Part shown: in pieces, positions 33,945 to 44,144 of the stretch | Layout of the letters: the number at the start of each line of letters is the position of its first letter | How positions within the stretch are numbered: position 1 is the first letter of the stretch | Source: Zopfochytrium polystomum | Lineage: Eukaryota > Chytridiomycota > Chytridiomycetes > Chytridiales > Chytridiaceae | Assembly: GCA_025765615.1 (NCBI GenBank) | Contig: JAIVFJ010000007.1 | Coordinates: forward strand, 1 to 64,000 | Direction of reading: 5' to 3' | Length of the DNA: 64,000 nucleotides | The notes under the pieces: generated by a model | Database searches by the model: none | What the model saw: only the letters and a program-made list of their open reading frames with translations | Told to the model about the DNA's origin: nothing | Made by a program: the position numbers and the translations under genes

Positions 33945-36710
33945 TCAATAGACAAAAGCTTCTTTGCCTGTCGTCATCCACGTCTCGCTTTGCATGCCTG
34001 CTCGCGAGCGCAGAAAAGATCTCCATGAGCAATTCACGCAATGCACAAAAAACGAAGTGGTTGATACTGACTGGACAAAGCTGCGAAGGTCCTTCTTGTC
34101 GTCAGAGATCATTTCGATGTCGGCAGAGTCCCTCATGATGTTCATGTTGAACGAAATAAGCTGGGAAAAAAATGGGGCGGTCAGGCGGTTTTACTTTCTC
34201 CGACACGTTTGTACCTCTTGCTGGAGCTGCAGCAATTCGTGGTCCCAAGATTCGCTGGGCCTCTCCTTTCCGCCTTTAATCAAGATATGGACCATCCAGC
34301 TGATCATCGAATTGTGAAGCTTGAGGTTTTCTGTCCGATGGTAAGCCCTTTCTTCTCAGTTGCCATATTTCGCATCATACCTTCGTTCCGAACATCGGTG
34401 TCAGTGTTCATCTGGTCTAGCATTCGAGCAACCCAGTTTTCAACGTGCAGAGGCACCTTGTACTGTTCCTTCTCTGACGTGTTGGAGAGGGTTTCTGGAA
34501 ATTGGGTATGATTTGTTTCACGTCAGACCCTGTTACTTTTTGGCAAGTCATTTGAGTACTCATGAGCTCGGAAATATTGTCGCACCAGTGGCCCAGCGAC
34601 TCTTTTAAATGCTGGCGTTCGGATGGAGGAAGAGGTTTGTCAAAGTCTCGTGCGCGGTATGTAGTGTATCTAGTTGAATGCAGTGTTAATTTACGAGACG
34701 AAAGCGTGATTGAAATCACCTGTCCTCCAACTGATTTTGTAGGCTTATAACATGACTTGCAAGGCCGTCTTCAGCCAGAGACTCTGGTGTCAAGTTTCGT
34801 CATCCACTCTTCGATCTCAGGTGGTGACTTTGGACAGTGACTCGGATAAGGGCACATAGTCCTTGTGATTTGCATTTTTTTCGTTGCGACGAAGCAGCTT
34901 TGTTCCAGCCTCAATCCAAGCGACAGCTACTTTCCGTATGGAGGCAAGCTCCTCTTGAAAGGTCAGGTCGCGATCACTCGTGAACCTGATTGCGACCATG
35001 GTTATCTGGTCCACCCACCGCATCAGACTTTCGGCCAAACTCTTGACGTCGTAGAGGTGGAACACTTTGAGCATCGGGTGCTCTGCTTCAATGACGTCCT
35101 TCGGCTCGTTGACCGTGAGATTCTTGAGTACAATCTTCATGTCTCTCTGCATTTTGGAGAGCGTCTCAATGTTGGACTGATCCTCTTCGACGACAGACTG
35201 GGAGAGCCGGAGGATCCTGCTCCTCCAATCCTCAATCTTGCGCTCTATCGCCGTCATTTCAGAGTCGTTTGTGTTGCTTATGATCACAATCATGTGATTC
35301 GTCGCCCGCAACCTCGATTGCTCCGACCGCTGCAGCTGGCTCAACTCTGCAATGTCGTGTTCCTGCCCAATGCGCAGCGCCAGCTGCGTCCCAGCGTCGA
35401 TCCACACCTTCTTCTCCTGCTCCGCGACGCGCACGGCCTCCTCCAACCGATCCCTCTGCATCCGATACAGCTTATGATACTCCTCCAAAATCTCGTCGGT
35501 ATTATCCGACTGCGTCAGCACCGACACCAGCTTCTCCTGCGCCTCCTGCGCCTGGTTCGACACCTCGGCGTCGTGCTTCCGGATCGCGTCCAGCTCGCTC
35601 CACAGCTCCGTCACCGTCTCCTTGGCTCGCACCAGCTCCTCCGACAGCCGCCGGTTCAGCTTGCGCTGCGCGACAAGCTCCGTGTGCAGGTGCTTCACGT
35701 GCTTCGGGATCTTGGTGAACATGTACCCGTAGCGCTTGCGGATCTCGGCGAGCACCTCGCCGCGCTCGATCATGTTGACTGTCACCTGCCGGATGATCTC
35801 GGCGAAGACTGCGTCGTAGATTTTGGCTTCTTCTTGGATGATTTTTAGAAAGGCGTGCATTTCGGTCGGGTACTCTTGGTCGAGGTCGCTGCCAATGTCG
35901 TGGAGGAGCGCGATCATGGTGTGCTTGAGGAGCGCTACTTCCTTTCGCGTCGTGGGCTTGAGCGAGGGCAGTTGGCCAGCCGTCCGGATGCCTGTCCTTG
36001 GGGGTTCACTAAAAAGTGAAGGGAGAAGCTTTTGTCACCTGCGCCGGTCTCCCCTCGCACTTTTTTTTGCGAAGCACTGCAGTCTTAAAAGATTCCAGAA
36101 CAAAAAGATTTCCTCACGTCTTTTGGCACGGGCGCAACCATGTGGAGGTCGCTCGGGTCCAACGGCTTTTGTCCAGGCTCTGATATGATCTTATCCGCTC
36201 TTTGCAATACTGCCGGTTTATCACCGCCCGTCTCTCCAGCCGCTGCTGCATGAATGTTTGAGTCGTACACAAACGCCAACTCCTCTGCATCCGGGAGCTC
36301 CTTCTGCGTCAGGTGGGCGAGCCGCTTCGCGGTCGACGGGTGGACAAAGGCGTTCTCCTTTGCCTGCGACGTGACTTCAAACGATCCCTTTGTCGCCTGC
36401 GTCGCAGCCTGAGAGTCCGAGGTCCCTGGCTTCTTTCCCTTTCTCCCACCTCCTGCAGCTTCGGTGCTGCCAAATCCGCCGCCGGCCACTCCGCTCTGAG
36501 TGACGGGGGCAAGGCTCGCCGATGACGCGCCAAAGTCCGACAGGGAAGCCATGGGCTCGAGGCCGCTGGGCTTTGCGAATGCCTTTGCACGTGTGGAGAG
36601 CTGCTGCGGCCCCGACGGATGCCTTGACGGAGACGTAACGACCAGCTCTTTTCCCTTTCGACCAGCTTCTCGACCTCGCCGAGCAGCGAGGCGGGGATGA
36701 AGGAAGCCAT
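33945..36710 (-). CDS. AXDND1-like axonemal dynein light-chain-domain protein
   Basis: The start is probably ATG 36710 (MASFIPASLL). A Gly/Ser/Lys-rich region leads into AKRLAHLTQKELPDAEELAF. The central domain starts TMIALLHDIGSDLDQEYP and contains YDAVFAEIIRQVTVNMIERG followed by EVLAEIRKRYGYMF, the hallmark of axonemal dynein light-chain (p28/AXDND1) domains, then long coiled coils (LNRRLSEELVRAKETVTELW). Past 34817 more exons continue (SERQHLKESLGHWCDNISEL; VPLHVENWVARMLDQMNTDT; SWDHELLQLQQELISFNMNI), with an intron at 34161-34214, to a stop at 33945. Joints near 36640, 36010 and 34520 do not keep frame by eye. The protein implies a motile flagellum, fitting a zoospore-forming fungus. It is convergent with the GH7-like gene. 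Confidence 0.8.
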
Positions 36711-37143
36711 TTGGTGCTGGTGTTTCGAGACCTCGCCGGTAACAAGGGTGAACCAACCAGTTTGTCAAAGGTTTGAGGGTAAGAGGAGGGGGGTGTGGCG
36801 CAATAAAAGTTGGGCACCTGGGCAGTCTGAACCACTTGTTCATTCTGTTTTTTCTTCCTTTCATCATCTGCAGCAAGTCACAACAGTTGAGTACTACGTT
36901 TCGTCAACGAGGAGCTAGGGGGATTGGGGGGCGATGCAGAAACCAACGACCATGCGAGATCGCGTTACTCGCTCAGATCCGAGACGACAGCCATCAGATC
37001 CGCTACGCCGTCTGCCATCAGCCCTGTGCGAATTGCAGCCACCCGGCCATCAGCATAAGCCATGATGGATCTCCCTCCCTCCAGCCTTGAAGTCTTAGCG
37101 CTAATCCTCCCTTCGCCCGGTTACCTTCCCTCGAACAGTCAAT

Positions 37144-37947
37144 ATGGCCCGCTTGAACGAGTACCAGGTCGTCGGCCGCAAGAAGGTAAAGTTCTTTCTC
37201 CGGCCTCTCCCCTCGAGACTTAACACTTCCCGCGGCCGAATCCATGCCAGCCCACCGACAAGGAGAAGGTCCCAAAGCTGTACCGGATGCGCCTCTTCGC
37301 CCCCAACGAGGTCGTCGCGAAAAGTCGTTACTGGTACTTCATCAAGAAGGTCAGCAAGGTGAAGAAGGCATCTGGCGAGATCGTTGCCGTCAACAGGGTA
37401 AGGACCGGGGTCTTTTCGATGCTTGTTCCTCCGAACTGGCCCTGATCCTCGCCATCACAGATCTACGAGAAGAAGCCCAAGACCATCAAGAACTTTGGCA
37501 TCTGGCTCCGCTACGACTCGCGTTCGGGTACCCACAACATGTACAAGGAGTACCGCGATCTGAAGCGCTCCGACGCCGTTGCCTCGTGCTGTGGAGTCAC
37601 CTCTTTTTTTTTGTGGAGAGGGCTTCCTGTGTTGCTTGTACTCACTGTTGCCTCCTCAGACCAGGACATGGCCTCCAAGCACCGCGCGCGGTTCTCGAAC
37701 ATCCACATCATCAAGGTCGCCGAGGTTAAGTCTGCCGACGTCCGCCGCCCGTACATCCGCCAGATCTTGGTAAGTCGATCCTTATTAGCGATTAATCTGT
37801 CCCGCCTAGCATTCGTAACCGTTTGCCTTCCGACTTTTACTATTACAGGATCCCAAGATCAAGTTCCCCCTCCCCCACAACGCGATCAGGCCTCTCCAGA
37901 AGAGCTTCAGGAAGACCTTCATCGCGAAGCGCCCGTCGACTTTCTAA
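37144..37947 (+). CDS. RPL20: 60S ribosomal protein eL20 (L18a/L20)
   Basis: Exons 37144-37185, 37251-37397, 37461-37590, 37660-37769 and 37849-37947 give 175 residues, the normal length. [93 protein letters not shown] and [17 protein letters not shown] are the family blocks in order. Introns are 63-79 bp with clean GT-AG ends, the first directly after codon 14. It sits in the large ribosomal subunit near the expansion segments. No frame break. Confidence 0.97.
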
Positions 37948-38222
37948 GTGTGTGTTGGGGTTTCGGGATGATAATCGTGATGACGACGGTGATGGGGATT
38001 CTCTCAAAAATATCACCAACTCTTGGACCAGATGGTCCTTGCGTTCAAACATGTTGTATTGAGAGTGCAGACCTCCGTTGTCGTTTTATTGCTCGTAATA
38101 TTGTGATGGGGAGAGGGAAAGAGCGGATCTGGGAACACGCGGCGCTTGTTGGATGTTGGACAAGGTCGAGGATTGGTACTATTGGAAATTCTGAACTCAA
38201 ATTCAGTGGACCCTTCGCCAAG

Positions 38223-39547
38223 ATGATTATGCGGCTACTTGGACTGGCGCTGATCGCCTACGGGCCAGCGCTAGCCCTGTTCTTCCTCAGTGTTTCCAGG
38301 AGCGGACAAATGGTTGTTCTTATGATGGCAGGGTAAGTGGTTGCTTCCACCATTGCTTTCCGCTTCACGTCGGTCACGGTGTGGGACAGCCCAGATCTGT
38401 CAATGTGGCTTGGCGGCCTCTAACCTCGTCCGTCCGTAAAAACGAACCCCGTCTTCCCCCGCACGCCCACCCCGCAGAGCCTTCTTCTGGATCCTCTCGA
38501 TCCTTCTATCTTCGGCGATCTGGTACGGCGTCCAGCAGCAGACCGGTCGATCGTACACGGCCGTCTCGATTACGGTGGCGATCGTCTGCCAGGAGGCCTT
38601 TCGATTCCTCTTCTGGATACTACTGAGGCAAGCGAAAATTGGAGCGCGCGTGGGAAGGGAGGACGCCCTCAGCCCCCTCGACCCAACCGATCTGACTCTT
38701 TTTGCCTACCGGCAACGGAACATCCTGGCCCAAAACTGACCGTGAATACTCTCCCTCTCTCCGCCGCAACTTTCTTGTCAGACGAGCGGAGCCGGGACTA
38801 AACCAGGTCTCTGACTACCCTAAATCGAAGCTCAACCGGCTTCGGTATGCGTTCGGTGAGTGGATTCGAGCGGCAGTTGCGTTGCGTGAATGTCTGTACG
38901 TGTTTTTTGTTTTCCCCCCCTTTCTAACCCGCGAAAACTAGTCGGCGGACTCGGATTTGGATTGATGAGCGGGCTTGTCAACTTTATCACGCAGCTGTCC
39001 TGAGTCGAACGGAGCGGGTATGATACCGTGCAACTCTTGTCCGTCTGAGGACATGTTCTTCGTGTCAGGTACGAAGACTCAAAGATGTCTTGGCCCGTTG
39101 AAATTAAAACTTTCACCCTACACTTTCTGCTTCGACCCTCCGGCCTTTCGTTTTGTGTCTCCCAAATTGGGCGCTTTGTTCTTTGGCAGCGGTGACGACA
39201 AGCTTTTTCGTCATGATGCACACACTCTGGGGCGTAATCCTATTCGACGGACTCCACCGAAACTCGATGGTGTCTGTAATCTGGGTAGTGGGATCCCACT
39301 TTGCAGCTTCATTTGGGGTAAGTTATTGTTATTTCTCTGACAGCACTCAGTTTGAATTAGCACACACTCCCCTGCGGTTATTTCCTTGAAATTACTAACA
39401 CGAACCGTTCCGCCACAGACGACTCTGATTCCATCGTCGAGCGTGTCCGGCGGATGCTACTTCTCGTTCGCAATAAACTTTGGTGTGCTCGCGGGGAGTT
39501 GCGGGCTTGCGTTCTTGCCGCTTCGCGCGGCCGCCGCAGGCAGGTAG
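38223..39547 (+). CDS. APH1: Gamma-secretase subunit Aph-1
   Basis: Exons 38223-38333, 38478-38649, 38807-38855, 38942-39017, 39190-39317 and 39419-39547. A multi-pass membrane protein: [91 protein letters not shown] and [11 protein letters not shown]. The GLGFGLMSG loop carries the GxxxG motif needed for complex assembly, and the His residues of helices 5-6 are present. Aph-1 scaffolds presenilin, nicastrin and Pen-2 for intramembrane proteolysis. Fungal Aph-1 is known mainly from zoosporic lineages. One extra base near 38999 makes an apparent stop after NFITQLS; removing it joins exons in frame. The 38650-38806 intron choice is less certain. Confidence 0.85.
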
Positions 39548-40160
39548 TGGCCCAACTCAAATGTAAAACATTCCATGTCAAATAAATTTTCCGACCGCAG
39601 AGATTTGTGATTTGTGATTTGTCCTATCACGAGTTGATTGTTTGGTCATTCGACTGACGTTTTTTTTTTTTTTCTCTTCTTTTCTCTTCTTTTTGTTTCT
39701 CTCAGCTTTCATTCTTGCTTTCCTCTTTTGTCATTTAATTATTGTTTGCGCTTTTTTCTTTCTGGCCCTTATTGATTTGCTGGCTTGCCTTGTCCTCAAC
39801 GACCCCTCTGTTTTTTTTCTTTTCGCATTCTCCCCGCAAGGCCCGTTCCTTTTCTCTCTTCCCCTCACGCACACACCGCTTACACTCGAAGGTGAGGAGT
39901 ACACTAACCTTTGCGCCACTCCATGTCCCCTTGGTTGCCCCAGCCAGCCTTCAGTCCATCCCCGACTGGCGAACGTTGAAACAGTGATGATGGAGAGGAC
40001 GTCATGGCCAGGGAGCGACTCGATTCCAGCGCAACTCTTCATCCCTCCCCCGCCTGCCTCGTACCACTTCGATCCCTTTGTGTGATCCTCATCGGATTCC
40101 ACGCTGACCCGAACCCCACCTCCCCCTTGCCTCCCCTTCCACATTGACACATACTGGCAG

Positions 40161-40635
40161 ATGGCCGATGAGGAGCACCACGAGGTTTTCGAGGCCGCCG
40201 GCTCTGGCGCCTCCCTCACCTACCCCATGCAGTGCTCTGCCCTCCGCAAGAACGGCCATGTCGTCCTGAAGGGCCGTCCCTGCAAGATCGTCGACATGTC
40301 CACCTCCAAGACGGGCAAGCACGGTCACGCCAAGGTCCACCTGGTCGGCATCGACATCTTCACCGGAAAGAAGCTCGAGGATCTCTCCCCCTCCACCCAC
40401 AACATGGACGTCCCCAACGTCGTGCGCACTGAGTACCAGGTCCTCGACATCTCGGACGGCTTCTTCTCCCTCATGACCTCGGACGGTGGGAACAAAGGAC
40501 GACTGCAAGGTCCCCGAAGGCGACCTCGGAAACCAGATCACCAACGACTTCAACGACGGCAAGGACTTGATTGTCACTGTCATCACTGCCATGGGCGAAG
40601 AGGCCTGCATTGCCTACAAGGAGGGCTCCAAGTAA
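40161..40635 (+). CDS. Translation factor eIF5A (hypusine-containing)
   Basis: Starts at ATG 40161 ([18 protein letters not shown]). The hypusination site [14 protein letters not shown] is present, with the central Lys flanked as in all eIF5A, followed by [21 protein letters not shown] single extra G in the run 40488-40490 shifts frame after MTSDG; correcting it restores [16 protein letters not shown] and a normal end at TAA 40633-40635. Length after correction is about 157, typical. eIF5A relieves stalled ribosomes and aids termination. No intron was seen in the coding part. The unspliced structure might hint at a retrocopy, but no poly(A) tail or flanking repeat was seen. Confidence 0.92.
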
Positions 40636-40911
40636 ACTAAATACAGCCACCGACCGTGGCATCCTCGGAGGGGATGGAAGCGGAGGGACCTGGTTTATTT
40701 GGTCTTCTTTGAGTTTGTTTGCTCCTGTGTGTGTCATGTCTCCTGTTTAGTTTCCTTGTCTTCTTTCTCGCTACTTGTTCCTTCGTTCGAATCCCCCACC
40801 CCCCACCCCCTTACACCATCTTCTTACTCGACAAAACCCCCCTTGATGTGCGGTAATGACCTTTGTCCAACATCCACCCGCCTCAATCCCCCCCAAAATC
40901 CGCCCGCGACT

Positions 40912-41144
40912 ATGCAAATTCCCGCTACTGTACCTTTCCATTTTTCCTTTGGCAACACAACTGCCGGTATTCCGTGATTTCCTCCGCGTTGACCTCCATT
41001 TCGTACCTTTTTTTATTGTCCATCTTCGCGACAGCTGCCCTGTACCGGCGTAAGGGGGAAAAGGATGCGGAGGAAGCTGGGTACAAACTAGTCGTCTTAC
41101 GACTTCAATTGTGCTCTTACTTTCTTGTTTTGGGATACGGATGA
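40912..41144 (+). CDS. Possible small ORF downstream of eIF5A
   Basis: ATG 40912 (MQIPATVPFHFSFGNTTA) with a possible 68-bp intron (40967-41034) leads to LYRRKGEKDAEEAGYKLV and a short hydrophobic end. Read without splicing in another frame, the same DNA encodes a hydrophobic helix (SISYLFLLSIFATAALYRRK). Either could be a small membrane protein or simply eIF5A 3' flank. No family recognised. Confidence 0.2.
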
Positions 41145-41325
41145 ATGCTCTGGTTTGGTAGCGGGGGCTTGCTAAGAAGAAAAAAAAAGAGATTACAGAT
41201 TCAATGTTACATCTGGATTGACTGGCAGTGGGTTCAGTTGTCGACCAAGCCTCAGCCAATGTTCATTGAATACTTGCGCAACAAACAACCCTTGGACAGT
41301 GGATTACAAGCACGGATCCGCTCCT

Positions 41326-43545
41326 TTACAAGATGGCCTTTTCCCTGCGCAGCTCCGCAATCTGCGCGTCAGAGTAACCCAGCAACGACGACAGCACCTC
41401 GTCCGTGTGCTGGCCGAGCAGCGGCGGCGGCAGCCGGATTGTCGGCTTCGACTCTGAAAACTTTACGGGGATTCCGACCGTGCGAATCTTGCCCGCCGTC
41501 GGGTGGTCGACCTCGCGGATCATGTTGCGGTGCTTGACCTGGGCGGTTTGGGGGACGGGGGGGGAAGATGGTTCCGTTTGAAATCGAGTGAAGGGGATAT
41601 GAAGTGGAAAGCCTACGTAGCTTTCGCGCGCGTGTGCCACACGGCACAAAAACGTACACACGAAAACCTCCCGCCTAAGCTCCAAAAAAAAAAAAAAAAA
41701 CAAAAAACAAAAAAAAAAAAACAGGCAACGCACCTGCGGATGCTCAAACGTCTGCGAAATGTTGTTCACGGGGCCGGACGGGATGCCGGCGGCGCTCAGC
41801 TGCTCCAGCCAGTGATCGCGATCTTGCGTCAGCAGCGTCGTTTCGATTTCTTGGACCTTTTTTGGCCGTCAACGGGGTGAGTGGAGGTGAATATATGATA
41901 GAGAAGGGGAATAGGGAATAGGGAATCGGATGGCGGAGGACGCGGTTTGAGCATTCTTGTTCACAGTTTTTGGGGGGCGTTGGTGCAAAAAACTCAAGAA
42001 GCGACGGCCAAACAACACCGTCCTAAAAAAAAAAAAATAAAAAAAAAAAAAATGAGTTACACAACCCACCAGCTTTTCTCGGTTGGCGACCCGGTCCGCG
42101 TTCGTCTTGTACTCGGGGTTGGACTTGAGGTCGGGCCGTTTGAGAATGTCGCAGAGCTTTTCGTACTGCCGGTCGTTGCCTGTCGTCGGGTTCTGTGAGC
42201 TGGGGGTTTTTGAAGAGTTTTTCGCGGTGGTACGTACCTGCTCCAATGATGATGTGGCCGTCCTTGACGGGGAACGACTGGAACCGCGAAGCGTTATTAG
42301 CCGGCCAGGTATCCAAGTTGCCTCACCACACATTCCTACGTTCGCTCCCACAATGAAGCAAAGGAAAACCACAATATCCTCACCTGGTACGGCACGATCG
42401 ACGCGTGCCTCGTCCCCCACCGCTTCGCCTCGACCCCGCCAATCAAGTACGCATGCGCCACATTCGCCAGCGCCGCGACCTGCGTCTCGATCAGCGACAC
42501 ATCAACCTTCTCCCCCTCCCACCTGCCCGTCGTCGCCTTGAGCCGCTCCCGCGCCAGCAACGCCGCGACGACGGCCCCGTGCGCAAACAAACCCGTCGCC
42601 ACGTCCGTGATCGCCACCCCGACCTTGACCGGCGCGCCCCGCGGCTCCCCCGTGATGTGCATCAGCCCGGCCTCCCCCTCGATGATCACGTCGTACCCGG
42701 CCCGCCGCGACGACGGCCCGTCCGGGCCGTACCCTGTGATGCTCGCGTACACGAGCCCCGGGTTCGCGGTGTGCATCGCGGAGTACCCGAGGCCGAGGGA
42801 GTCGAGCTTGCCTGGGAGGTAGTTTTCGAGGAGCACGTCGGACGCCCGCGCGAGGTCTTTGAGGAGGTGGACGCCCGACGGGTGCTTGAAGTCGACGGTG
42901 ATAGGACTTTTTGTTGCGGTTGATGCCTAGGAAGTAGGTGCTCTCGGGCGTCGCGCCGGGTTTGGTGGTCGGCGCAAATGGAGGTCCCTATTTTTGTGTT
43001 TTTTGCATGCGGTTCGTCAATTGCAGTTGCTGGCAGCAATGAATTGAGGGGACGTTGGAAAGAAGAATCACTGACCCATGAGCGCGTGTCGTCCCCACTA
43101 AAGCTCTCGACTTTGATAACGTCAGCGCCATAGTCGCCGAGGATCATGGAGCTGTTTCGTTATTTTGTTGTTTTGTTGAATGATTGTGATGAGCCATTAT
43201 AGCGCTCGAGTTCAAACCGAATCAACCAATCCCATCCAGTTCCTCACCAGAAGGGACCTGGCGACCGTCGGTGTGCACCGCGGAACGTGAAAAATGAGAT
43301 TATTTGATTAGGGAAATGTGAAGAAGGGGTGGCGGACAAGAACTGGGGGGAAACAATGGGCTGGCGCTCAGCGTAGACGAGCCCAAATGCGTGTGGGGAT
43401 TGGGGATCCCACCAGCAAGGACACGAGTCAGGTCGAGGATTCTGTAGCCCGTCAGCGGCGGTGGTCTCGTGGAGCCGGCGGCGGATGCGGCGGATGCAGT
43501 TTGAAGGGTGCGGGCCATGGTCGCCGTCGTCGTCGCTGCCGCCAT
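41326..43545 (-). CDS. SUGCT-like class III CoA-transferase (CaiB/BaiF family)
   Basis: ATG 43543-43545 opens a short Ala/Thr-rich presumed mitochondrial presequence, then GYRILDLTRVLAG. A 10-nt microexon (43248-43257) and exon 43076-43151 give PFC-SMILGDYGADVIKVES and GDDTRSW. Next come FLGINRNKKS, PGKLDSLGLGY, ITGYGPDGPSSRRAGYDVII, GLMHITG, ITDVATGLFAHGAVVAALL, AYLIGGVEAKRWGTRHASIV and PYQ, then SFPVKDGHIIIGA, PSGPVNNISQTF, HPTAGKIRTVG and PPPLLGQHTDEVL, ending at 41326. The order and the 'AKRWGT-H-SIVPYQ' block match human SUGCT (glutarate/hydroxymethylglutarate:succinate CoA-transferase). An extra T near 42902-42904 breaks the frame after NKKS. Seven or more exons. Confidence 0.88.
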
Positions 43546-43665
43546 TATTGAACATGTCTGCTGCTGCTGCGCGACGGAGGTCCATCGACGCACGCGGCGA
43601 GAGGGGAGACGGCCGCTGTAACAGCGCAGCGTCGTCGTCGTCGGCGAGGTGATGGTCATGGTTGG
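43487..43665. repeat. Source region of a duplicated SUGCT 5' end
   Basis: The start-codon region and 5' flank of the SUGCT-like gene align with 59987-60135 in the same orientation, with shared blocks such as gtcgct-ccgccat, gcgcga-ggagg and gagacggc-gctgta-ca-cgcag. Confidence 0.55.
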
Positions 43666-43689
43666 GGCGTGGAACGTGTGGTAGTGAAG

Positions 43690-44100
43690 CTCCTCACGCG
43701 ATGGAGTGGTGATTGAAGTGGCACCTGCCTCAGGCTCGGTTAAATTCCCTGTTGTTGTGAACGGCCTTTTCGCGGCCGACGGCCAACAACCAACCCGTTT
43801 GCATCCCCCCCCGAAAGGGACCATATGAAGGCCCCACACAACCGTCACAACCCTCAATGAAGCATGGTGGAGAACGTCCAGAGTGCTGCTGAAGAGCCTG
43901 TGTGGCACGCGCACGTAATGCGTGGAGTATCGAAACACAGAATAAGGTGCCCTTTTTTTGTCTGCCAGAACGAAGTCAACGAAGGCCCAACCCTGCCCGT
44001 TGCTGCGACGCTGCTGTGTAAGAATTGCATTGCAACCTTTTCTCCTAGTCACTCTTGAAGCCTGATGACGGTCGGCTCCAGATCTGTCCCCAGAGTCGGC
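43690..44100. other. Divergent intergenic region between SUGCT-like and GH127 genes
   Basis: No exon recognised. The two genes are transcribed away from each other, so both promoters lie here. A G-run (43807-43814 on the complementary strand) is the only notable tract. Confidence 0.4.
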
Positions 44101-44144
44101 TCCCGTCGTGATGACAATGGATTCGGAGAGGGAATCGCTGCTCA

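Noticed and set aside
34865..35848. 327-aa plus-strand frame opposite the AXDND1-like gene
   Set aside because: His/Leu/Arg-rich antisense shadow. The minus strand carries the conserved dynein light-chain domain.
40161..40635. eIF5A as a processed retrocopy
   Set aside because: It is intronless in the coding part but has no poly(A) tail or flanking repeats, and the only defect is a homopolymer indel.
40780..40805. gttcgaatccccc word as a tRNA B box
   Set aside because: No matching A box or cloverleaf stems upstream. No tRNA gene was recognised anywhere in the window.
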